Source of the DNA: Asticcacaulis excentricus
Lineage (GTDB): Bacteria > Pseudomonadota > Alphaproteobacteria > Caulobacterales > Caulobacteraceae
Length of the DNA stretch: 64,000 nt
NCBI RefSeq assembly: GCF_003966695.1
Contig: NZ_AP018828.1
Coordinates: forward strand, 62,001-126,000
Direction of reading: 5' to 3'
Position numbers and translations under genes: made by a program. Shown here piece by piece: positions 51,172 through 58,533 of this stretch. The number at the start of each line of letters is the position of its first letter. Position 1 is the stretch's first letter. The notes below the pieces were generated by a model. It searched no databases. It was not told the origin of the DNA and saw only the letters and a program-made list of their open reading frames with translations.

Positions 51172-51507
51172 ATGTCCGAACGCGCTTCGATCTTTGACGA
51201 CGATCTTGACCTGTCGGCGTTTGACGCCCGGCCAAAACCCAAGCCGGATAAGGACTCTCTGCGCGCCGTGGCCGAGGCGAGGGGCTTCCCCAGCCGTGAA
51301 GCCGTGGCCGTACCTGCAGCGCCTGAACCCGTCCTGCAACGTCGCTACCGCACCGGGCGTAACCGTCAGCTCAATCTGAAAGTCACCGACGAGGCGCTGC
51401 GCCGCTTCTATGCCGTGGCCGACGCGCAGGGTCTGGTGCTGGGGCAGGTGTTCGAGCAGGCCGTCGAAGCGCTGGAAGACAAACTGAAAGCCGAGGGCAG
51501 GATCTGA
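51172..51507 (+). CDS. Small ribbon-helix-helix partition protein (ParG-like)
   Basis: The 111-aa protein has an unstructured acidic and Pro-rich N-terminal half. The C-terminal RHH-type segment reads GRNRQLNLKVTDEALRRFYAVADAQGLVLGQVFEQAVEAL (about residues 62-101). Position directly after a short ParA and before repA is that of the centromere-binding partner. The flexible N-terminal arm with an Arg-rich stretch (RRYRTGR) could stimulate ParA, as ParG does. The sequence itself shows only the fold; the role comes from context. Confidence 0.8.
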   Translation: MSERASIFDDDLDLSAFDARPKPKPDKDSLRAVAEARGFPSREAVAVPAAPEPVLQRRYRTGRNRQLNLKVTDEALRRFYAVADAQGLVLGQVFEQAVEALEDKLKAEGRI

Positions 51508-51509
51508 TC

Positions 51510-52439
51510 ATGGCCCGCCGCGCCGCCGAATCGCAGTTCGACCTGTTTATCCCGCTCGTCAGCGACATGTCGCTGAAGGACCAGCGCGAGCTGATGGAAC
51601 GGCCGTTTTTCAGCCTCGCCAAGCGCAAGCGCCTGAAACCGATCGAATATACCAGCCCCGATGGCGACACCTGGGTGAAGGTCTCAGGCAATGCCGAATT
51701 CGGCATCGCCACCATTTGGGACGCCGATATCATGATCTGGGCGGCCTCGGTGCTCAATCGTCTGAAAGAGCAGGGAGTCAATGACTTGCCGCGGACTCTT
51801 AAGACAACGTCTTATGATCTGCTGCGCGCCATCAAGCGCGATACCGGCGGCAAATCCTATCAGGAACTGAACGCGGCGCTGCAAAGGCTGGAATCGACGA
51901 CCATCCAGACCTCGCTGCGCGCGCCCAAGCGCAAGGACAAGGCGCAATTCGGCTGGATCGACGCCTTTCAACTGGAGGTGGACCCGGAAACCGAGGCGCC
52001 GCGCGGCATTTCGATCACCTTGTCCGACTGGGTTTATCAGGGGATCGTCACCGAACGCTCTCTGCTAACCATGCATCAGGACTATTTCCTGCTGACCGGC
52101 GGCATGGAGCGCGCTCTTTACCGCGTGGCGCGCAAGCACGCCGGTGATCAGGAGGGCGGCTGGACCTGCCGTATCGCGATTTTGCATGAGAAAACCGGCT
52201 CAGACAGCCCGCTGAAGCAGTTTACCTACCTTTTAAAGCGCATCGTGGCCAAGAACGCCCTGCCGGAATACGAGATGACGCTGACCAAGACCAATGACGG
52301 CTCACCCGCCGTGCATTTCATCAAGCGCGACATGGAAGAGCGGGTGAGGGTGCGCGATGCGCTGAAAACGCTGGAACGGCAAACCGCCGAAGACCAGCGG
52401 GCGCTGGAAATCGACGGCCTTATGCACAAACGATTCTAG
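51510..52439 (+). CDS. repA: RPA-family plasmid replication initiator
   Basis: The 309-aa protein matches the RPA family of alphaproteobacterial initiators: QFDLFIPLVSDMSLKDQRELMERPFFSLAKRKR, WDADIMIWAASVLNRL, LRAIKRDTGGKSYQELNAALQRLESTTIQTSL, and GITLSDWVYQGI-like and FLLTGGMERALYRVARKHAG segments. It should bind the iterons that begin ten bases after its stop and open the origin. Third gene of the par-rep operon; the two-base gap suggests coupled translation. Confidence 0.92.
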   Translation: MARRAAESQFDLFIPLVSDMSLKDQRELMERPFFSLAKRKRLKPIEYTSPDGDTWVKVSGNAEFGIATIWDADIMIWAASVLNRLKEQGVNDLPRTLKTTSYDLLRAIKRDTGGKSYQELNAALQRLESTTIQTSLRAPKRKDKAQFGWIDAFQLEVDPETEAPRGISITLSDWVYQGIVTERSLLTMHQDYFLLTGGMERALYRVARKHAGDQEGGWTCRIAILHEKTGSDSPLKQFTYLLKRIVAKNALPEYEMTLTKTNDGSPAVHFIKRDMEERVRVRDALKTLERQTAEDQRALEIDGLMHKRF

Positions 52440-52448
52440 AAAACGGTG

Positions 52449-52772
52449 TCGGGGGATCGGTGACTTTTTGAGGCCGATTCGTCGGGGGAACAGTGACCAC
52501 CCTATCGGGGGATGGGTGACCGGATTGACGGGGGAAGAGTGACCGATTCGCTCAAGGTGAGTCGGGGGAACGGTGACCGGCGGGCGTTTTTCAGCGGTTT
52601 TGCCCTCAAAAGCCGGTGTTCGGGGAATGGTGACCGGATTTGCCGCGGAAATAGGGTTAAAAAGCCGCGGGCAAGCTGTGGAAAATATTCTGTTTTTCCT
52701 AGCTCACTTATCGGGGGAAGAGTGACCGCCTGCACGGGGGAACGAAGACCCGTCGCGCGGGGGATCAGTGAC
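52449..52772 (+). repeat. Nine iterons, consensus TCGGGGGAWCRGTGACC
   Basis: Copies start at 52449, 52482, 52505, 52528, 52562, 52619, 52711, 52734 (GTGACC degraded to GAAGACC) and 52757. Intervals of 23, 33-34, 57 and 92 bp are all near multiples of 11.4, so the sites face one side of the helix. They follow repA immediately and are the expected RepA binding sites. Confidence 0.9.
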
Positions 52773-52774
52773 AA

Positions 52775-52890
52775 AGTGACGGGGTATCAAAGATTAACAA
52801 AAGGTACCCTTGTTGATTTTAAAGGGGAATTCCGGCTGTTTTTTCGCTTAACCTATTTAACTAGATTCACTAACAGACTCTCTTAACAGC
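52775..52890. other. AT-rich segment, possible DNA-unwinding element
   Basis: Runs such as GATTAACAAAAGG, TTGTTGATTTTAAAGG, TTTTTTCGCTTAACC and TATTTAACTAGATTCAC stand out against the GC-rich surroundings, next to the last iteron. Confidence 0.55.
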
Positions 52891-52921
52891 GAGAGGGGAG
52901 CGGTATTAAGGTCCGTGCGCG

Positions 52922-52961
52922 GTCCGCCTTGTGCGACCTTTGAAGGGTCGCTCAGGCGGAC
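52922..52961. other. Strong nested hairpin near the origin
   Basis: GTCCGCC (52922-52928) pairs with GGCGGAC (52955-52961), with an inner GCGACC...GGGTCGC stem. It could be a single-strand origin feature, a terminator or a small-RNA structure; no U run follows. Confidence 0.5.
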
Positions 52962-53210
52962 ATCTACGGGGAAAGACAGTTAACACCCGACCGGCAGAGT
53001 CACCGAACAGCACAGTCACCGGGATTTACGGTTCACCGCGTCCTGTTCCTTGACCTCAGTGGGTGAGTTTGTAGTGACCGCCTGCAATACCACCGAGATA
53101 TACCCGTCAGGCTCTGATTTCAGCCATAGAGCGACGGTTATGATGCTGAAAAACGACCCCACAAGACACGGAGTCGCTTGGAGTCCAAGGGATTGCGGCG
53201 AAAAGAGGCC

Positions 53211-53226
53211 GTCACTGATCCCCCGA
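53211..53226 (-). repeat. Inverted outlying iteron
   Basis: The complement of TCGGGGGATCAGTGAC, identical in core to the iterons by repA but reversed, lies 0.1 kb before the carboxypeptidase gene. Confidence 0.7.
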
Positions 53227-53329
53227 TAGCCAGCCACACCCTGAAAAACGGTCCCGAAATCACGTGACGGCCTCCGATTCGGTCGTTATGGAAACGATCA
53301 GTACATTCAACACCTTGCGGAGACGCAGC

Positions 53330-54466
53330 ATGGCGGTCAGCATCCATTCCGATTTCGATGGCGGCAATATCGAGGTGGTGCAGGCGCACGGGGGCGGACG
53401 TTTCGATCTGGCTATCCGCCCGGATCATCAGTCGCACTATTACCAGTGGTTCTATTTCCGCGTGGACGGGGCCTCAGGCGTCGATCTGGAACTGCGCCTC
53501 ACCAATGCCGGGGGATCGGCCTATACGGGCGGCTGGGAGGGCTACAAAGCCCGTATCAGCAGCGATGGGGCCCATTGGAGGCAGGCCGACACCGCCTATG
53601 CCGACGGCGTGCTGAGCATCCGTCACCGGTCGGCCTCTGAAACCCTGTGGGTGGCCTATTTTGCGCCCTATGACAGTGACCGTCACCGGGCGCTGGTCGA
53701 GCGGGTGAAGGCCTTGGCCGGCATCAGTCACCGGGTTCTGGGCCAAACGCTCGATGGCCGCGATCTCGACCTGTTCAGGGTAGGAGAGGGGCCGCGCGTC
53801 GTTTGGCTCTATGCGCGTCAGCATCCGGGCGAGACCATGGCCGAATGGTGGATGGAGGGGGCCATTCCTTGGCTGTGCAGCGACGCGCCGGAGGCCATAG
53901 CTCTGCGGGCAGCGGCGACCTTTTACATCGTGCTCAACTGTAACCCGGACGGCAGCGCGCGCGGGCACCTGCGCACCAATGCCGCCGGCACGGATCTGAA
54001 CCGTCAGTGGGCCGAGCCCTCGGCCGAAAAGAGCCCGGAAGTGCTGGCCCTCCGCAACGCCATGGACGACACCGGCGTTGATTTTGCCATCGACGTGCAC
54101 GGCGACGAAGCCATCCCGCACGTTTTCATGGCCGGATTTGAGGGCATTCCGTCGTGGACGCCGCAGCGTGACGTCCTCTATCGCCGCTATCTGAGCGCCC
54201 TGTCGGCGCGCACGCTCGATTTCCAGACCACCTATGGCTATGCGGTCGATGCGCCGGGACAGGCCAATCTGGCCGTTTCGACCAATGCCGTGGCCGAACG
54301 CTTCGGGGCCATCGCCATGACGCTGGAAATGCCGTTCAAGGACCATGACGACGCGCCGGACGCCGTTGAGGGTTGGTCACCGGCCCGCTCTCAGGCGCTG
54401 GGCGTAGCGTGCCTGAAGGCGCTGTCGGACGTGATCACGGAGATCCCGCCCCGCGCCCGGGGCTGA
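53330..54466 (+). CDS. M14-type metallocarboxypeptidase, cytosolic carboxypeptidase-like
   Basis: The 378-aa protein has an N-terminal beta-sandwich domain (about 1-120; HYYQWFYFRVDGASG) found in CCP-like M14 enzymes, then the catalytic domain. Zinc ligands H165 and E168 are in RQHPGET, H257 in DVHGDE; the catalytic glutamate is E333 in MTLEMPFKD. No signal peptide is visible. Bacterial members trim C-terminal residues of peptides or proteins; substrate unknown. ATG 53330 is chosen because GCGGAG lies eight bases upstream; ATG 53288 is an alternative. Confidence 0.88.
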   Translation: MAVSIHSDFDGGNIEVVQAHGGGRFDLAIRPDHQSHYYQWFYFRVDGASGVDLELRLTNAGGSAYTGGWEGYKARISSDGAHWRQADTAYADGVLSIRHRSASETLWVAYFAPYDSDRHRALVERVKALAGISHRVLGQTLDGRDLDLFRVGEGPRVVWLYARQHPGETMAEWWMEGAIPWLCSDAPEAIALRAAATFYIVLNCNPDGSARGHLRTNAAGTDLNRQWAEPSAEKSPEVLALRNAMDDTGVDFAIDVHGDEAIPHVFMAGFEGIPSWTPQRDVLYRRYLSALSARTLDFQTTYGYAVDAPGQANLAVSTNAVAERFGAIAMTLEMPFKDHDDAPDAVEGWSPARSQALGVACLKALSDVITEIPPRARG

Positions 54467-54500
54467 AAACATCTGCGTGAGGCAAAGGTTTGCGCAATCA

Positions 54501-54517
54501 TCGGGGTATCGGTGACC
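54501..54517 (+). repeat. Outlying iteron upstream of the YidB-like gene
   Basis: TCGGGGTATCGGTGACC differs from the iteron consensus at one position and lies 2 kb from the main cluster, between two genes. Confidence 0.65.
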
Positions 54518-54585
54518 GCACATCCTGACTCGACTCTGACCGATTCGCCGCGCAAGGTAGAATGGGAACACACACGGAGCGGATC

Positions 54586-54984
54586 ATGTTGAACGATATT
54601 CTTGGCGCCCTCGGCAGCAAGCTCGATCTGGGCAATCTCGACCTCGCCGGTCTGGCGCAGCAACTGGGCGGGCAGGGCCTGATCGGCGACGTGCTGGGTC
54701 AGTTGCAGCAGGGCGGTCTGGCTGAGGTGGTGCAGTCGTGGGTGTCGAACGGCGCCAACCTGCCGGTATCTCTGGAGCAGTTGCAGTCGGCGCTGGGGCC
54801 GGACATGGTCAATCAACTGGCCGGGTCACTGGGCATTGATCCGGCGCAACTGGGCGACGTCCTGCCCGGTGTGGTCGATCAGTTGTCGCAGGGCGGACAA
54901 TTGCCGCAGGCCATAGCCGAGGCCGCCCCGAACCTCCTGGGGCAGGACGGCATTGGCAAGCTGCTGGGCGGTTTATTCCGCTAG
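54586..54984 (+). CDS. YidB/DUF937-family protein
   Basis: The 132-aa protein is Gln/Gly/Leu-rich with the YidB pattern: MLNDILGALGSKLDLG, GLIGDVLGQLQQGGLAEVVQSWVSNGANLPVSLEQLQSALG, then DGIGKLLGGLF. No signal peptide or membrane segment is visible. Its role is not known. The ATG at 54586 follows CGGAGCGG. The stop codon TAG lies inside the hairpin of an interspersed repeat with a T6 run that can serve as terminator. Confidence 0.85.
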   Translation: MLNDILGALGSKLDLGNLDLAGLAQQLGGQGLIGDVLGQLQQGGLAEVVQSWVSNGANLPVSLEQLQSALGPDMVNQLAGSLGIDPAQLGDVLPGVVDQLSQGGQLPQAIAEAAPNLLGQDGIGKLLGGLFR

Positions 54985-55105
54985 ATCATTATGATAAACA
55001 TAATGATCTAGCTTTTTTAGTCCCTCGCCGGGTGCGAGGCTCCGCCACCTTGGCCGCCGCCTCAATGGCGGCTTGAGCGGACTGATTATGGAAATCAGTC
55101 CGCTA
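54981..55105 (-). repeat. Two-hairpin interspersed repeat, intact copy 2
   Basis: Hairpin CTAGATCATTATG...CATAATGATCTAG (54981-55011), a GC-rich core (about 55020-55075; CTCGCCGGG...CCGCCTCAATGGCGGC) and hairpin AGCGGACTGATT...AATCAGTCCGCT (to 55105). It is the uninterrupted inverse of the copy split by the IS at 24-26 kb. Confidence 0.8.
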
Positions 55106-55111
55106 TAATCC

Positions 55112-55300
55112 TTACTCCATCCCCTTAAGGGCGCGGGCCGAGCGCAGCCCATTGCGGCGCAAAGCCTGCACGGCGTGGCGCAGATCGGCCAGAGCCTGCG
55201 CCCGCGTGCTTCCCGATGCCTCATAGGCGGCAACCGTTTCGGCGATCAGTTCGGCCTCGGCGGGCCAGTTGTCGTTGGCAGCGATCAGTGTAGGGGTCAT
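55112..55300 (-). CDS. Small hypothetical protein
   Basis: A 62-residue frame starting MTPTLIAANDNWPAEAELIAETVAAYEASGS, with a helix-prone, Ala/Arg-rich tail. LIAANDN-type starts are seen in small alphaproteobacterial proteins. No clear ribosome-binding site precedes either possible ATG (55300 or 55309), so its reality is uncertain. Confidence 0.4.
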   Translation of the reverse strand: MTPTLIAANDNWPAEAELIAETVAAYEASGSTRAQALADLRHAVQALRRNGLRSARALKGME

Positions 55301-55355
55301 GGCGGGCATATTACGGCAGGGGAGGGGACTGTCTATAGCGGAAGGGGGTTAAAAA

Positions 55356-55691
55356 TTACCCCGCCAGCAGGCCGTTTTCGCGCGCGGTTTGAGGGTCGAG
55401 GATCATCTGAATGGCCGGACGCCCCACAACCCCGTCCACAGCGCGCCCATCCTCACCATAAAGACCATCTGCCACGCGAAACATGCTTTTAGTACCAACG
55501 GCCGAAGATGCTGACCGCATCCGGCCGTTGAAGACACGAGACTGTCTCATATGTATCAGCGACATGAGACAGTCTCGAACGGAATACCAAGAGTCATTTC
55601 CAATGACCCTTGGTATAAGACACTCAATAGCCGGCTGCGCCACCGCCTGACCAGCCACCAGCACCCACGCTCCGTCATACAGTCGGCTCAT
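55356..55691 (-). CDS. Small ORF with an in-frame copy of the three-hairpin repeat
   Basis: A 111-residue frame begins at 55691 behind a strong AGGAGA ribosome-binding site seven bases from the ATG. About 25 residues (MSRLYDGAWVLVAGQAVAQP...) are followed by about 42 residues encoded entirely by repeat copy B (IPRVIGNDSWYSVRDCLMS...), then 43 more (MFRVADGLYGEDGRAVDGVV...). The repeat has no stop in this frame and keeps the frame open. I do not recognise a family. If the flanks are a real gene, this resembles in-frame palindromic elements such as those of Rickettsia. Confidence 0.55.
   Translation of the reverse strand: MSRLYDGAWVLVAGQAVAQPAIECLIPRVIGNDSWYSVRDCLMSLIHMRQSRVFNGRMRSASSAVGTKSMFRVADGLYGEDGRAVDGVVGRPAIQMILDPQTARENGLLAG
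55491..55616 (-). repeat. Three-hairpin interspersed repeat, copy B
   Basis: It has the same order of palindromes as copies A and C, inverted. The first stem reads ATACCAAG...CTTGGTAT where A and C have ATACCCAG...CTGGGTAT, a paired change that keeps the stem. It lies inside a small open frame. Confidence 0.9.
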
Positions 55692-55767
55692 CGCACTCTC
55701 CTAGAGTTCCTTCTTTGTTCTCATATCTGGGCGCAAATGTCAAATCGATAAGCGGAGGCTTGAAAAA

Positions 55768-55789
55768 GCTATCCGCTAGCTATCCGCTA
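55768..55789. repeat. Two tandem 11-bp GCTATCCGCTA units
   Basis: GCTATCCGCTA occurs twice head to tail. The unit has the same TAGC/GCTA boxes and the same 11-bp spacing as the array before parA. It touches the palindrome before the hexosaminidase gene. Confidence 0.7.
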
Positions 55790-55807
55790 TATTGGTTATA
55801 ACCAATA
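55790..55807. promoter_or_regulatory. Perfect palindromic operator before the hexosaminidase gene
   Basis: TATTGGTTATAACCAATA is an 18-bp perfect palindrome 87 bases upstream of the start. It shares half-sites with the nagB-II operator (47398-47420), suggesting one amino-sugar regulator. Confidence 0.65.
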
Positions 55808-55893
55808 CCGCTCCACCCTATAACTTTTGGACTTGATTTCGCGGAAAAACCGCCGTCACATGCGATAAACGCAGCGCCGACCGAGGAACCGCC

Positions 55894-58482
55894 ATGACCT
55901 TTGCCCATTCCGTCAGCCTGAGCACACTGGCCCTTATCCTGTCCCTGACCGCCGGTTGCGCCACCTTGCCGCAAACGCCGGTGCCAGCGCCCGCTGCGCC
56001 AAGCGTCGCGCCTGTGCCGATACTGGATCAGGCCACACTGGACCGTCTGGGGAACCAGCTCGGCTATCGGTGGGAGATCGTCGATAACCGTCAGACCTGC
56101 GACAAGGCCGCCTGTTTCCTGTCGGCCCTGACCCTCACCCTTCCCGAAGGGAGCGACCTGCCCGGTGGCTGGACCCTCTATTTCTCCTACGTCGGGGCAT
56201 TTGTGCGCTCTGAAAGCGACGCTTTCGACCTGAAACAGGTCAATGGCGACCTCTACGCCCTGACACCCAAGGCCGGCATCACGCTGAAGGGTGGTGCCTC
56301 GCATACGGTTCGCGTCTGGGGGCAGGGGCATTTCTATGCGCGCGGTTTCATGATGCCCAATGCCTATGTGGCCGCGCCGGGCCTCACCCCCCGTACCCTT
56401 GTGGCCTCTAAGGCGGTGATCGACCCTGAAAGCGGGCTGGAGACCCTGCCCTTTGTCGCCCCGATGACCGATGAGGCGAAGCTGGGCACCCAGACCCCCG
56501 GCGACAAGACGCAGTGGCTGACCCCTGAACGTGCCTATGAACGCAATGCGGCGCGCAACGTCGCCCTGACCCGTCCGGCCGTGGTGATCCTGCCCACCCC
56601 GGCTAGGGTGACTTTGCAAAAGGGCGCGCCGCTCGATCTCAGCAAGGGGTTTGACCTGCGCCTGAAAGGCCTGAGCCGTGACGCCATTACCGCCGCCGTA
56701 GAGGCCCTGAAACAGGCGGGGGCCGGGGAGGGGCGGGGGCCGGTGCTCAGCGTCACCATCGACCCGAAACTGAGCCCCGAAGCCTATCGCCTGACGGTGG
56801 GCAAAAGCGTTAGCATCCGCGCCGGATCGACGACCGGGGCCAACCACGCCCTGCGCTCTCTGGCCCAGCAAACGGCCTTTGATGGCGCTCAGGTGCGGCG
56901 TATGACCATCGAAGACGCGCCGCGCCTGCCCTTCCGCGGCCTGCATATCGACGTGGCGCGCAACTTCCATTCCAAAGCCTTTGTGCTCGAGACGCTGGAA
57001 CAGATGGCGGCCTATAAGCTCAACCGCCTGCACCTGCATCTGGGCGACGACGAGGGCTGGCGGCTGGAAATCGACGGCCTGCCGGAACTGACGCAGATGG
57101 GGGCCTATCGCTGCCACGACCCGGCCGAAGAAACCTGCCTGCTGCCGCAACTGGGGGCCGGGCCGGAGCGCGACACGCCAGTCAATGGCTATTTCACGAA
57201 GGCCGATTATATCGACATCCTGAAGGCGGCGCAGGCGCGCGGCATCGAGGTCATCCCGTCCTTCGATATGCCGGGCCACAGCCGCGCAGCGATCAAATCC
57301 ATGGAGGTTCGCTATCGCCGTCTGATGGCCGCCGGTGATGCGGCGGGGGCGGCGCAATATCGGCTGGTCGAACCCGAAGACACCACGGCCTATCGCTCGA
57401 TCCAGCACTATAACGACAATACGCTCAATGTCTGCCTGCCCGCCACCTATGCCTTTATCGACAAGGTGATCGACGAGACGATGAAGCTGCATCAGGCCGC
57501 CGGTGTGCCGCTGAAACGCTACCATATCGGGGCGGATGAGACGGCGGGGGCATGGACGCAATCGCCCGCCTGTCAGGCCTTTATGGCGCAGAACAGTCTG
57601 AAAGCGCCGCAGCTCACCCCCTATTTCATCGAGCGCGTCTCGGCCTATCTGGCGCAAAAGGGCATCGAGACGGCGGGCTGGAGCGACGGCATGGGCCATA
57701 CGGACGCCGCGCGCATGCCGAAGATCGTGCAGTCGAACATCTGGAGTTCCACCCTCGGCACGGCGGCCACCGAAGCGCACGATCAGGCCAATCGCGGCTG
57801 GGAAGTCGTGCTGTCCGTGCCCGATGTCACCTATTTTGACATGCCGCCCGCGCCGGACCCGGATGAGACGGCCTATGACTGGGCGTCGCGCGATACGGAC
57901 AGCTACAAGATTTTCAGCTTCCAGCCGGAAAACCTGCCCGCCAATGCCTCCTTGCTGACCGATATCCGCGGGCAGGGGACGACGGTGGCCGATAAGACGC
58001 CTTATGCGCCGGGGCGCGGCCTGACCGGCCTACAGGGGCAGTTATGGTCCGAGGTGGTGCGCACGGACGACGAGGCCGAATATCGCCTCTTCCCGCGCCT
58101 TCTGCCGCTGGCCGAGCGGGCCTGGCACCGGGCGGGCTGGGAAGCGCCGTACAAGGCGGGGGAAAGCTACACCTATGGTGACGGCAAGGTCGATCCCAAG
58201 GCCGTGCTGGGCGACTGGCAGGGCTTCCGTGACCGGCTGGGCGTGCATCTGCGGCTTCTGGATCAGGCGGGCATCGCCTATCGTCTGGCGCCACCGGGGG
58301 CAAAGATCGAAGGCGGGCAGCTATTCGCCAATGCCGAAATCGCCGCTACGCCCATCGAATACCGCCTCGCAGGCGGCGAATGGACGCCCTATACGGGGCC
58401 GGTGGCAGTGAGCGGCCCGGTCGAACTGCGCGTCACCTCCCCCGATGGCCGCCGCAAGAGCCGTATGGTAAGGGTAGAGTGA
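55894..58482 (+). CDS. Secreted GH20 beta-N-acetylhexosaminidase (lipoprotein)
   Basis: The 862-aa protein has a lipobox (SLTAGC, Cys about 23), an N-terminal carbohydrate-binding CHB_HEX domain (about 45-190), a GH20 N-domain (about 225-345), the catalytic barrel from RGLHIDVARNFHSK onward, and a C-terminal beta domain. The catalytic Asp-Glu pair is visible in YHIGADETAGAW (near 547-548). HLHLGDDEGWRLEIDGLPELT and FDMPGHSRAA are typical of chitobiases. It releases GlcNAc from chitin oligomers or glycans outside the cytoplasm. The upstream palindrome links it to nagB-II. A GH16 gene follows. Confidence 0.93.
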   Translation: MTFAHSVSLSTLALILSLTAGCATLPQTPVPAPAAPSVAPVPILDQATLDRLGNQLGYRWEIVDNRQTCDKAACFLSALTLTLPEGSDLPGGWTLYFSYVGAFVRSESDAFDLKQVNGDLYALTPKAGITLKGGASHTVRVWGQGHFYARGFMMPNAYVAAPGLTPRTLVASKAVIDPESGLETLPFVAPMTDEAKLGTQTPGDKTQWLTPERAYERNAARNVALTRPAVVILPTPARVTLQKGAPLDLSKGFDLRLKGLSRDAITAAVEALKQAGAGEGRGPVLSVTIDPKLSPEAYRLTVGKSVSIRAGSTTGANHALRSLAQQTAFDGAQVRRMTIEDAPRLPFRGLHIDVARNFHSKAFVLETLEQMAAYKLNRLHLHLGDDEGWRLEIDGLPELTQMGAYRCHDPAEETCLLPQLGAGPERDTPVNGYFTKADYIDILKAAQARGIEVIPSFDMPGHSRAAIKSMEVRYRRLMAAGDAAGAAQYRLVEPEDTTAYRSIQHYNDNTLNVCLPATYAFIDKVIDETMKLHQAAGVPLKRYHIGADETAGAWTQSPACQAFMAQNSLKAPQLTPYFIERVSAYLAQKGIETAGWSDGMGHTDAARMPKIVQSNIWSSTLGTAATEAHDQANRGWEVVLSVPDVTYFDMPPAPDPDETAYDWASRDTDSYKIFSFQPENLPANASLLTDIRGQGTTVADKTPYAPGRGLTGLQGQLWSEVVRTDDEAEYRLFPRLLPLAERAWHRAGWEAPYKAGESYTYGDGKVDPKAVLGDWQGFRDRLGVHLRLLDQAGIAYRLAPPGAKIEGGQLFANAEIAATPIEYRLAGGEWTPYTGPVAVSGPVELRVTSPDGRRKSRMVRVE

Positions 58483-58533
58483 TCTTAAACCTCCTTGCCT
58501 TCGGCGAGAGGGCATAAACACAGAGGAAACGTC

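Larger units (their letters stand above)
52440..53329. other. Replication origin region with iterons
   Basis: This 890-bp gene-free stretch holds nine direct iterons (52449-52772), a DnaA-type box (52677-52685, TGTGGAAAA; complement TTTTCCACA), an AT-rich zone (about 52775-52890), a strong hairpin (52922-52961) and one inverted iteron (53211-53226). GANTC methylation sites lie at 52476, 52545, 52559, 52864 and 52876. Confidence 0.85.

Noticed and set aside
52449-52772. CRISPR array
   Set aside because: The repeats are 17 bp with irregular spacing in helical multiples, follow repA and have no cas genes; they are iterons.
52848-52860. A third CtrA site near the origin
   Set aside because: TTAA-N5-TTAA has a five-base spacer, not seven.
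52512-52886. A 124-residue open frame across the iterons
   Set aside because: It is formed by the repeated iteron sequence and has no independent coding evidence.
55780-57780. A 666-residue minus-strand open frame
   Set aside because: Shadow of the GH20 gene, whose catalytic motifs are clear.
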